NCBI RefSeq assembly: GCF_001665575.1
Contig: NZ_LZSU01000019.1
Location: forward strand, 62,001-126,000
Origin: Mycobacterium sp. 852013-51886_SCH5428379
GTDB lineage: Bacteria > Actinomycetota > Actinomycetes > Mycobacteriales > Mycobacteriaceae
Direction: 5' to 3'
DNA length: 64,000 bases
Shown in pieces: positions 57,245-64,000 of this stretch. The position numbers and the translations under genes were made by a program. Each line of letters starts with the position of its first letter. Positions within the stretch are counted from its first letter, which is position 1. The notes below the pieces were generated by a model that saw nothing but the letters and a program-made list of their open reading frames with translations, was not told the origin of the DNA and ran no database searches.

Positions 57245-57838
57245 ATGGCCCGTCGGCGAGGCGAGGAACTCGATGCCGCGATCCGGGCGGCGGTGTTGCG
57301 CCTGCTGGCCGACCACGGACCGGCCGGCGTCACGATGGAGGCCGTCGCCGCGGCCGCCGGGACCAGTAAACCCGTGCTCTACCGGCGCTGGCCCGACCGC
57401 GCCCACCTGCTGCGCGACACGCTGATGGGTATCGCCACCACGGCGATCCCGCACACCGACACCGGCTCGTTCCGTTCCGACATGCTCGCCGTCCTGCGCG
57501 GGTGGGCGGCATTGTTCACCGGCCCGGATGCCGCCCTGTTGCGCGCGGCGGTGGCCGCCGCCGCCCACGACCCCGAGCTGACCACCGCGTTCCGGCGGGA
57601 TGTGATCGGGTGGCGCAAACAGGAAATGGCCGCGCTGCTGCGGCGCGGCGTCGAACGTGGCGACGTGCGGGCCGACGTCCCCGTGGAGATCGCGCGGGAA
57701 CTCGGACAGAGCGTGTTGTGGCACCGGCTGCTGATCACCGGCGACCCGATCACCGACGATCTGGTGGTGGCACTGGTCAACGAGGTCCTGGTGCCGTTCG
57801 TCTCCCCTACTACATCCCCTACTACGGCCGGTAGTTGA
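57245..57838 (+). CDS. TetR-family transcriptional regulator
   Basis: This 197-residue TetR protein has the helix-turn-helix in residues 20-60 (ADHGPAGVTMEAVAAAAGTS, then KPVLYRRWPDRAHLLRDTL) and a C-terminal domain of the TetR_C type. The ATG at 57245 has AAAGGTGG upstream; a TTG five codons earlier would place the ribosome binding site inside the gene. It is divergent from the hydrolase-like gene with two matching operator dyads between them, so it most likely represses both. The M. tuberculosis counterpart region lacks this pair. Confidence 0.88.
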   Translation: MARRRGEELDAAIRAAVLRLLADHGPAGVTMEAVAAAAGTSKPVLYRRWPDRAHLLRDTLMGIATTAIPHTDTGSFRSDMLAVLRGWAALFTGPDAALLRAAVAAAAHDPELTTAFRRDVIGWRKQEMAALLRRGVERGDVRADVPVEIARELGQSVLWHRLLITGDPITDDLVVALVNEVLVPFVSPTTSPTTAGS

Positions 57839-57858
57839 GCTTCCTCTACGATCGACCC

Positions 57859-58887
57859 GTGGCCGTCGGACGACTCTTCCTGCGGCTGGTCGACCGTCTC
57901 CCGGAGCCCAGCCTGCGGACGCAGCGCGCGATCGCCGCGGCCGTCATCCTCACCCAGGGCGGTATCGCCGTCACCGGCGCGATCGTCCGCGTCACCGCGT
58001 CGGGGCTCGGTTGCCCCACCTGGCCGCAGTGCTTCCCCGGCAGCTTCACCCCCGTCCCCCACGCCGAAGTGCCCGGCATCCACCAGGCCGTCGAGTTCGG
58101 CAACCGGCTGATCACGTTCCTGGTGGTGTTGACGGCCGCGGCCGCGGTGCTGGCCGTCACCCGCGCGCGGCGGCGCCGCGAGGTGCTGGGCTATGCGTGG
58201 CTGATGCCGGTGTCCACGGTGGCGCAGGCGGTGATCGGCGGGATCACGGTCCTGACCGGGCTGCTCTGGTGGACGGTGGCCATCCACCTGCTGGTGTCGA
58301 TGGCGATGGTCTGGCTGGCGGTGCTGCTGTACGTCAAGATCGGCGAGCCGGACGACGGTGTGCCGGTGCGGCAGGCCCCGAAACCGTTGCGGCAGTTGAC
58401 CGCCCTTGCCGGTGTGGCGCTCGCCGCGGTGCTGGTCACCGGAACGCTGGTGACCGGCGCGGGCCCGCACGCCGGGGACAAGAGCGTCGAGGAACCGGTG
58501 CCGCGGCTGATGGTCGAGATCACCACCCTCGTGCATCTGCACTCGTCGCTGCTGGTGGCCTACCTCGGACTGCTCGTCGGGCTGGGCTTCGGATTGCTCG
58601 CGGTCCGCGCTCCGCGGCCGGTGCGCCTCCGGTTGGGGGTGCTGATCGCGTTGACGGCCGCACAGGGTCTGGTGGGTGTGGTCCAGTTCGTCAACGACGT
58701 GCCCGCGGCGCTGGTGGCCGTCCATGTGGCTGGCGCGGCCGTGTGCACCGCGGCCACCGCGGCGCTATGGGCCTCGATGCGACAGCGGACCGAGCCCCAG
58801 CCGCTCGAGCGCGACCTCGACCGCGACGGCGAAGTCGCGCTGGCGCAGCGCCCGGGTGTCGGCGTCGAGCTGCCGCCAACCCAGTGA
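57859..58887 (+). CDS. ctaA: CtaA-like heme A synthase
   Basis: This 342-residue, eight-helix membrane protein oxidises heme O to heme A for cytochrome aa3 oxidase. The first loop has the Cys pair SGLGCPTWPQCFPG and is followed by the His ligands IHQAVEFGNR, VAIHLLVSM, TTLVHLHSSL and VAVHVAGAA. It matches M. tuberculosis Rv1456c. The GTG at 57859 (VAVGRLFLRLVD) was chosen over a TTG at 57835 that overlaps the tetR stop. The last 41 codons overlap the convergent ATP-grasp gene and encode a polar tail longer than in its relatives. Confidence 0.9.
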   Translation: MAVGRLFLRLVDRLPEPSLRTQRAIAAAVILTQGGIAVTGAIVRVTASGLGCPTWPQCFPGSFTPVPHAEVPGIHQAVEFGNRLITFLVVLTAAAAVLAVTRARRRREVLGYAWLMPVSTVAQAVIGGITVLTGLLWWTVAIHLLVSMAMVWLAVLLYVKIGEPDDGVPVRQAPKPLRQLTALAGVALAAVLVTGTLVTGAGPHAGDKSVEEPVPRLMVEITTLVHLHSSLLVAYLGLLVGLGFGLLAVRAPRPVRLRLGVLIALTAAQGLVGVVQFVNDVPAALVAVHVAGAAVCTAATAALWASMRQRTEPQPLERDLDRDGEVALAQRPGVGVELPPTQ

Positions 58888-59700
58888 CGGTTCGACGAGT
58901 TCCACCTCGAGCACCCGCGGATCGTCGTATCCGCCGATGACGTCCACCCGCGCGTAGAGCAGATCGGTGACGCCGATGCCGATCGCGTCGGCGGCCGCGT
59001 CCAGGGCCGCGTGCCCGACGTCCCACAGCTCGAAGTCCGGCTCGGCGGGTGAGAGCGTTTCGGCGGCGAAGACACCCGACTCGTCGAACACCGGCGTGCC
59101 CTCGGCGGGCAGGATCGCCGCCTTGGTGAACGCGTGCGACTGCTTACCGCCTAGGAACACCAGCGCCGTCTCACCGTCGGCGATACGCGGGTCGTACGGC
59201 TGCACCACCACCGCCCCGCCGCGCGCCTGCAGCGTCGCGGCGTGCGCGGCCGCCGCCTCGGCGTCGGCGAAGCGTTGCGCCCCGACAGACCCCATCCCGA
59301 TCGCCGGCTTGACCACCACCTCGCCGGCCGGGATCTCGACGGGCTGGCCGGCCTCGACGATCCGCGTCGGCACGATCGGGACGCCGCGGCTTTCCAGGTC
59401 GAGCAGGTAGTGCTTGTCGGCGTTCCACGCCACGACGTCGGGTCCGTTGAGCAGCTGGCGCACCGCGCGCGTATAGGCCAGGAACTCCTCGAGGCGGTCG
59501 ATGTAGTCCCAGGTCGCCCGCAGGATCACCACGTCGGCGTCGGCCGTGGCCGGGTCGTCCCAGGACAGCCACCGGGCGTGCAGCCCGCGGGTGGCCAGCG
59601 CCTCGACCAGCCCGTCGTCGTCCCCGTCGCTGCGCGGCAGCGCCGGACAGGCGGCCAGCACGATCTTCGGATGGAACACGTCCGGGCGCGCGAGCCTCAT
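58765..59700 (-). CDS. ATP-grasp domain protein (Rv1455-like)
   Basis: This 311-residue protein appears to have an ATP-grasp fold: an N-terminal Rossmann-like part (KIVLAACPALPRSDGDDDGLVE), a lysine-containing segment VVVKPAIGMGSVGAQRF, and a metal-binding segment with VLEVELVEPSLGW. Such proteins ligate carboxylates to amines or thiols, but the substrate here is unknown. The ATG at 59700 lies 20 bases from the divergent qorA start. It matches M. tuberculosis Rv1455 in place. Its 3' end overlaps the ctaA gene by 123 bases. Confidence 0.82.
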   Translation of the reverse strand: MRLARPDVFHPKIVLAACPALPRSDGDDDGLVEALATRGLHARWLSWDDPATADADVVILRATWDYIDRLEEFLAYTRAVRQLLNGPDVVAWNADKHYLLDLESRGVPIVPTRIVEAGQPVEIPAGEVVVKPAIGMGSVGAQRFADAEAAAAHAATLQARGGAVVVQPYDPRIADGETALVFLGGKQSHAFTKAAILPAEGTPVFDESGVFAAETLSPAEPDFELWDVGHAALDAAADAIGIGVTDLLYARVDVIGGYDDPRVLEVELVEPSLGWRQLDADTRALRQRDFAVAVEVALERLGLGPLSHRGP

Positions 59701-59720
59701 GGTCGGCAATGATAGAGCTC

Positions 59721-60695
59721 ATGTACGCCATCGAAGTCGCCGAGACGGGCGGTCCCGAAGTCCTCAACCACGTCGAGAAGCCACAGCCCACCCCTGGTCC
59801 CGGGCAGGTGCTGATCAAGGCCGAAGCGATCGGCGTCAACTTCATCGACACCTATTTCCGGTCCGGCCAGTATCCGCGGGAGACCCCGTTCATCGTCGGC
59901 AGCGAGGTCTGCGGCCGGATCGAGGCCGTCGGTGACGACGTGCCGGCGCTGCAGGTCGGCGACCGGGTGGTCACCGACAAGGCGCTCGGGGCGTATGCCG
60001 AATACTGCGTGGCGCCCGCCGATTTCGTCGCCTATGTGCCCGAGGGGGTGGCGTCCGATGCGGTGGCCTCGGCGCTGCTCAAGGGGATGACCGCGCACTA
60101 TCTGATCAAGTCGACCTATCCGGTGCAGCAGGGCGACTTCGTGCTGGTGCACGCCGGCGCGGGCGGGGTCGGGCTGCTGCTGACCCAGTGGGCGACGAGT
60201 ATGGCGGCCAAGGTGATCACGACGGTCTCGACGCCCGAGAAAGCCGAATTGTCCCGGCAGGCGGGCGCATTCGAGGTGCTCGACTACCCCGACGATCCGC
60301 AGGAGTTCGGCGCGAAGATCCGGGAGCTCACGGGCGGCAACGGTGTCGCGGCGGTCTACGACGGGGTGGGCGCCGCCACGTTCGACGCCAGCCTGGCCAG
60401 CCTGGCGGTACGGGGGACGCTGGCGCTGTTCGGTGCGGCCAGCGGTCCGGTACCGCCGGTGGATCCGCAGCGGCTCAACGCCGCCGGGTCGGTGTTCCTC
60501 ACGCGGCCCAACCTCGCGCACCACACCCGCACGGCCGACGAATTCTCCTGGCGGGCCGGGGAGCTGCTCGACGCCATCAACTCCGGCACGCTCACCGTGA
60601 CGGTCAGCGAACGCTATCCGCTGGCCGACGCGGCCCGCGCGCACACCGATCTGCAGGGCCGCAAGACGGTCGGCTCGGTGGTGCTGGTGCCGTGA
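59721..60695 (+). CDS. qorA: NADPH:quinone oxidoreductase Qor
   Basis: This 324-residue MDR-superfamily enzyme reduces quinones with NADPH and has no zinc ligands. Typical motifs are GVNFIDTYFRSGQYP near residue 37, the cofactor motif HAGAGGVGLLLTQWA near 147 and VYDGVGAATFDASL near 218. It agrees in length and sequence type with M. tuberculosis Rv1454c. The ATG at 59721 (MYAIEVAETGGPEVL) fits the family start; an ATG four codons earlier is also in frame. Confidence 0.94.
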   Translation: MYAIEVAETGGPEVLNHVEKPQPTPGPGQVLIKAEAIGVNFIDTYFRSGQYPRETPFIVGSEVCGRIEAVGDDVPALQVGDRVVTDKALGAYAEYCVAPADFVAYVPEGVASDAVASALLKGMTAHYLIKSTYPVQQGDFVLVHAGAGGVGLLLTQWATSMAAKVITTVSTPEKAELSRQAGAFEVLDYPDDPQEFGAKIRELTGGNGVAAVYDGVGAATFDASLASLAVRGTLALFGAASGPVPPVDPQRLNAAGSVFLTRPNLAHHTRTADEFSWRAGELLDAINSGTLTVTVSERYPLADAARAHTDLQGRKTVGSVVLVP

Positions 60696-60704
60696 TCTTG
60701 TGAT

Positions 60705-60725
60705 CGATGTGAGAAATTCACATCG
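60705..60725. promoter_or_regulatory. Candidate DeoR operator upstream of the DeoR gene
   Basis: CGATGTGA and TCACATCG, eight-base perfect arms separated by GAAAT, lie between qorA and the DeoR gene, 19 bases before its GTG start. This suggests autorepression. Confidence 0.6.
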
Positions 60726-60743
60726 GTGACCTAGGCTCGGGGG

Positions 60744-61544
60744 GTGGCCGCCGGTCTGAATGCACACGCGCGACGGTCGGCGATCGCCGCCCGTATCCAG
60801 GCCGACCGCGAGGTCGACTTCGCTTCGCTGGCCGAGGAATACGGCGTTTCGGAGATGACGATTCGCCGTGACATCGAGCGGCTCGAGGATCAGGGCATCG
60901 CGCGGCGGGTGCTCGGCGGGGCCATTGCCTACGGCGGCAAGAGCACCGAACCGTCGTTCGCTGCCAGGGCCGCCGAGGCGGCCGACCAGAAGACCCACAT
61001 CGCGGCCGCCGTCGCCGATCTGGTCGCGCCGCAGGAAACGATCATCCTCGACAGCGGCAGCACGGTGCTGGCGGTCGCGCGCGCTCTCAAGGGCCGGGAG
61101 CTGGGACTGACCGTGATCACGCCCAGTGTGCTGGTGGCCGTCGAATTGGCCGACGAACCCGACACCACGGTCCTGCTGACCGGTGGCAAGGTGCGACCCG
61201 GCGAGCTCAGCCTGATCGGCGCCGAAGCCGAGGACTTCTACCTGCGGTACAACTGCGACACCTACGTGATGGGCATCGCCGGAGTGGACGGGCGTCGGGG
61301 GGCCTCGGAGTACCACCGCGAGGAGGGCAACGTGAAACAGGCCGCGATGCGCTCGGCGGACCGGGTCATCGTCGCGGCGGACGCCACCAAGCTGGGCCGG
61401 GTGCAGTTGATCAACGTCGCGCCGGTCTCGGGGATCTCGGTCCTGGTCACCGATGGGTCGCCGACCCATCCGACCGTGACGGCGCTGCAGCGCGCCGGCG
61501 TAGACGTGCGGTGCGTGAACGCCCGGTCAGCGCCAGTGGGCTGA
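60744..61544 (+). CDS. DeoR/GlpR-family transcriptional regulator
   Basis: This 266-residue regulator has an N-terminal DeoR helix-turn-helix (EYGVSEMTIRRDIERLEDQG) and a DeoR_C sugar-phosphate sensor domain (ILDSGSTVLAVARAL, VLLTGGKVRPGELSLIG, DTYVMGIAGVDG, EGNVKQAAM). Its start is GTG at 60744. The family senses phosphorylated sugars and represses neighbouring catabolic genes, here probably the phosphatase, BtpA-like and FGGY kinase genes to the right. The stop overlaps the convergent phosphatase gene by 18 bases. Confidence 0.92.
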   Translation: MAAGLNAHARRSAIAARIQADREVDFASLAEEYGVSEMTIRRDIERLEDQGIARRVLGGAIAYGGKSTEPSFAARAAEAADQKTHIAAAVADLVAPQETIILDSGSTVLAVARALKGRELGLTVITPSVLVAVELADEPDTTVLLTGGKVRPGELSLIGAEAEDFYLRYNCDTYVMGIAGVDGRRGASEYHREEGNVKQAAMRSADRVIVAADATKLGRVQLINVAPVSGISVLVTDGSPTHPTVTALQRAGVDVRCVNARSAPVG

Positions 61545-62270
61545 CATCGCGTCGCGCCCCGGACCCGGGCGCGACACCGTCGCCCCGGCCTCCGCAGCGA
61601 TCAGGGCGCCCGCCGCCCAGTCGTGAACGGCCAGATCGTCCTCGAAGAAACCGTCCAGGCTGCCCTGGGCCAACAGGCACAGATCGATCGCCGCCGCCCC
61701 GAACCGGCGCATGTCGGTGTACCCGGTGAGCAGCCCAGCCAGCTCGCGCACCTGACGCGCACGGTGGTCCGGATCGTACGACAACCCGGTGCCGAGCACC
61801 CGTGCCGAAGTCGGCGCCAGCCCGAGCGGCAGGCGCTGGACACCCTCGTCGGTGGCCACCTGTGCGCCCCCGCCGGACACCGCGCTCCATGTCATCGACA
61901 GTGCCGGAGCGCACACCGCACCGGCCAGCCACAGTCCGTCCGACACGCGTCGCACCGCGACGGATGTGCCGAAGAACGGAATCCGCCGCGTGAAGTTGGT
62001 AGTCCCGTCGAGCGGATCGACCACCCACTCCAGCCCACTGTTCCCCGGCTGCGGCGCCAATTCTTCGCCGAGAATCGCATCGTCGGGCCGTGCGGCAGTG
62101 AGCACGTCGCGCACCGCGCTCTCCGCCTCGCGGTCGACGGCGGTGACGACGTCACCCGCTGCGCTTTTGGTCTCCGCGGTGAAGTGGGTGGTCAATCGAC
62201 GTGCACAGACATCGGCGCCGCGCTGCGCGGCCTCGACGGCGAGGCCGCGCAGGTCCTCGCGCGGTTTCAC
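61527..62270 (-). CDS. Inositol-monophosphatase-family phosphatase
   Basis: This 247-residue phosphatase belongs to the IMPase/FIG superfamily. Metal ligands are in ILGEEL (Glu-Glu), the core motif DPLDGTTNFTR near residue 87 and the C-terminal HDWAAGALIAAEAGA. The start is GTG, overlapping the BtpA-like stop (GTGA). In a cassette with a sugar kinase and DeoR regulator it may dephosphorylate a sugar or polyol phosphate; the substrate is not visible. Confidence 0.88.
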   Translation of the reverse strand: MKPREDLRGLAVEAAQRGADVCARRLTTHFTAETKSAAGDVVTAVDREAESAVRDVLTAARPDDAILGEELAPQPGNSGLEWVVDPLDGTTNFTRRIPFFGTSVAVRRVSDGLWLAGAVCAPALSMTWSAVSGGGAQVATDEGVQRLPLGLAPTSARVLGTGLSYDPDHRARQVRELAGLLTGYTDMRRFGAAAIDLCLLAQGSLDGFFEDDLAVHDWAAGALIAAEAGATVSRPGPGRDAMSAHWR

Positions 62271-63082
62271 AGCGTGGTGCGGAACTCTTTGACGGCGCCC
62301 ATCAGCTCCCGCACCCGCGAAATGACCGCGCGGTTCTCGAAGACGCCGTCCTGCTTGAAATAGGTCCCGACGACCGCGCCGTCAGCGATCGCCAACTGAT
62401 TGGCCGCGTTCTCGGCCCGCACGCCGGTGTTGACGAAGACCGGCACCGCCCCCGCCGACCGCTTGACCAGAGCCAGCGCCTGCGTGTCGGTCGACGATCC
62501 GGCGGTCAGCCCGGACACGCAGATCGCATCGGGTTTGGTGGCGAAGACCGTTGTCTTCGTGATCGATTCGAGGCCGCGTTCGGCGAGATAGGTCGCCGAC
62601 TCCGGGACGATGTTGAACAGCAGCTTGACGCCGGCGCCGCCCACACGGTGCCGGTGGCGGGCGACCTCGCCGACGTTGGTGTCCCACAGGCCGAAGTCGC
62701 TGGCGTACACGCCGGTGAAGATCTCGCGGACCCACTGCGCACCGGTGGCCACTGCCAGGTCGATGGACGCACGGCCGTCCCACAGCACGTTGACGCCGTA
62801 GGGCAGCGTCAGCTCGCCGAGCAACTCGCCGATCACCCTGGCCATGGTGATCGCGGTGATCGGCTCGGTCTTCGTCAGATAGGGCAGGCTGAACTCATTG
62901 GAGATCATCACGCCGTCCACACCGCCGTCGCGCAGTGCGGCCAGCTCCTCCTTTGCGCGGTCCACGACCGCGCGGACACCGGCGGCCGAATCGAAGGCGG
63001 GGTCTCCCGGCAGCGCCGACAGGTGCAACATGGCGATCACCGGTTTCTGCACACCGAAAACCTCATCGAGCCAACTGGTCAT
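62267..63082 (-). CDS. BtpA/SgcQ-family TIM-barrel protein
   Basis: This 271-residue protein belongs to the BtpA/SgcQ family. It begins with KPVIAMLHLSALPGDPAFDS and contains GVDGVMISNEFSLPYL, TGVYASDFGLWDTNVGEVAR, DAICVSGLTAGSSTD and PVFVNTGVRAENAANQLAIADGAVVGTYFK-type barrel strands with a phosphate-binding C-terminus. SgcQ proteins occur in sugar operons but have no settled reaction. It overlaps the phosphatase gene by four bases and diverges from the FGGY kinase gene, so it heads a two-gene leftward operon. Confidence 0.85.
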   Translation of the reverse strand: MTSWLDEVFGVQKPVIAMLHLSALPGDPAFDSAAGVRAVVDRAKEELAALRDGGVDGVMISNEFSLPYLTKTEPITAITMARVIGELLGELTLPYGVNVLWDGRASIDLAVATGAQWVREIFTGVYASDFGLWDTNVGEVARHRHRVGGAGVKLLFNIVPESATYLAERGLESITKTTVFATKPDAICVSGLTAGSSTDTQALALVKRSAGAVPVFVNTGVRAENAANQLAIADGAVVGTYFKQDGVFENRAVISRVRELMGAVKEFRTTL

Positions 63083-63115
63083 CAGATCCTCCGGGGTTGT
63101 CGCGGTCGCCGGTCT

Positions 63116-63130
63116 TGTTATTAGATAACA
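63116..63130. promoter_or_regulatory. Inverted repeat upstream of the BtpA-like gene
   Basis: TGTTATTAGATAACA is a perfect dyad (6-bp arms, 3-bp spacer) 34 bases before the BtpA-like start, in the divergent control region. It is a candidate operator or a promoter-overlapping site. Confidence 0.5.
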
Positions 63131-63168
63131 TCTCGATCGAGCTTGCCGCGTCTTTTACGTGACGGTTA

Positions 63169-63185
63169 CACACAACGTGTGAGAA
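63169..63185. promoter_or_regulatory. Second dyad and shared octamer upstream of the FGGY kinase
   Basis: CACAC-AAC-GTGTG is followed by GAGAA. The octamer TGTGAGAA (63178-63185) also occurs in the dyad before the DeoR gene (60708-60715), which suggests that one regulator binds both places. Confidence 0.5.
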
Positions 63186-63234
63186 TCTAACAGATAGACG
63201 CTACGGTTGGCTCCACGCCAGCAGAGAGGACGGG

Positions 63235-64000
63235 ATGGCCCAGTTCACCATCGGTGTCGACATCGGGACCACGGGCACCAAGACCGTGCTCGTCGATGTC
63301 TCCGCCGGCCGCATCGTGGCCCAAGCCGCCCGTGACACCCGCCTGATCGCCGACCGCGCCGGACATGCCGAAGCCGATCCTGGTCAGTGGATCGATAACG
63401 CGCACAGCACGATTCGCGAGGTACTCGCAGCATCCGGGGTCTCACCCGCCGATGTCGGCGCGCTGGCGACGACGGGCATGGTGCCCGCCGTGGTCCCCGT
63501 GGACGCGCACGGCGACCCGGTTCGGCGCGCGCTGCTGCAGAACGACGCCCGCGCCACCGCGGAGATCGAGATGCTCCGCACCACAATGGATCCCGAGTCG
63601 GCCCTGGCCGCGACCGGTTCCGCGATCACGCAGCAATCGGTTGCCCCCACCGCAATGTGGTTGCGGCGCAATGAATCACGGCAGTGGCGCGATACCGCAC
63701 GCCTTGTCGGCTCCTACGACTGGGTGCTGATGGCGCTCGGCGCCGACCCCCACGTCGAGTTGAACTGGGCGATCGAATCGGGGTTGGGGACTCTTTACGG
63801 CAGCCTGTACGGACCCGCCTTCGCCGCCGCCGAACTGTCCACAGACCTGGTCCCGCACGTGCTCGCGCCCGGGGCGACGGCAGGCGCCCTGCACCCCGAC
63901 GCCGCGGCCGCGACGGGGCTACCCGTCGGCCTCCCCCTGGTCGTGGGCGGCGCCGACCACGTGCTGTCAGCCTATGCGGCCGGGGTGAACGCCCCCGGTG
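63235..64000 (+). CDS. FGGY-family carbohydrate kinase (5' part, cut by window end)
   Basis: This gene runs off the right edge, so only about 255 N-terminal residues are seen. It begins MAQFTIGVDIGTTGTKTVLVD with the phosphate-1 DIGTTGTK motif of FGGY kinases and continues with HAEADPGQWID, TTGMVPAVVPVDAHGDPVR and GLPLVVGGADHVLSAYAAGV, the usual sugar-kinase N-domain and the start of the second domain. AGAGAGGA lies before the ATG at 63235. The sugar, possibly a polyol or ketose, is not identifiable. It is divergent from the BtpA-like gene. Confidence 0.88.
   Translation, partial: MAQFTIGVDIGTTGTKTVLVDVSAGRIVAQAARDTRLIADRAGHAEADPGQWIDNAHSTIREVLAASGVSPADVGALATTGMVPAVVPVDAHGDPVRRALLQNDARATAEIEMLRTTMDPESALAATGSAITQQSVAPTAMWLRRNESRQWRDTARLVGSYDWVLMALGADPHVELNWAIESGLGTLYGSLYGPAFAAAELSTDLVPHVLAPGATAGALHPDAAAATGLPVGLPLVVGGADHVLSAYAAGVNAPG

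Overview
The window is chromosomal DNA from a mycobacterium, most likely an environmental, Mycolicibacterium-like species. It has very high GC, GTG starts and ATGA/GTGA gene overlaps. It carries the mycolic-acid genes fabG1-inhA, an MmpL transporter, a mycocerosic-type polyketide synthase and the lipomannan mannosyltransferase mptB. From about 18.3 to 60.7 kb the gene order matches, in reverse, what I recall of M. tuberculosis Rv1454c to Rv1497. No PE/PPE genes, insertion sequences, tRNAs, rRNAs or CRISPR arrays were seen.

Region 1 (1-17.6 kb) is an accessory lipid island. It holds a DrrABC-type exporter, an MmpL transporter, a family 1 glycosyltransferase, two tandem WS/DGAT-like acyltransferases, a PapA-type acyltransferase and a 2086-residue iterative PKS (KS-AT-DH-ER-KR-ACP) with a methylmalonyl-type AT motif. 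Together these look like a system that makes, attaches, glycosylates and exports methyl-branched acyl chains. The island sits beside lipL, where M. tuberculosis carries its LOS/pks5 region. No acyl-AMP ligase is in the window, so the locus probably continues to the left. An AT-rich leader of about 730 bp precedes the PKS.

Region 2 (18.3-44.3 kb) is conserved core: lipL, meaB-mutB-mutA (methylmalonyl-CoA), a VTT membrane protein, a DoxX-like protein, an SPFH/NfeD pair, hemH-inhA-fabG1, the moxR1/DUF58/VWA set, the cell-separation hydrolases ripA-ripB, aconitase with its TetR partner, an ABC-F protein, echA12 and a thioredoxin. MutAB could supply the branched extender unit to the PKS.

Region 3 (44.4-60.7 kb) has a GjpA-like exported protein behind a good IdeR-box candidate, then the complete SUF operon (sufR-B-D-C-S-U-T, with an inteinless sufB), then mptB, an ABC exporter, a TetR-controlled divergent pair with two operator dyads, a CtaA-like protein, an ATP-grasp protein and qorA. 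Region 4 (60.7-64 kb) is a sugar or polyol catabolic cassette: a DeoR regulator, an IMPase-like phosphatase, a BtpA-family protein and an FGGY kinase cut off by the window end.
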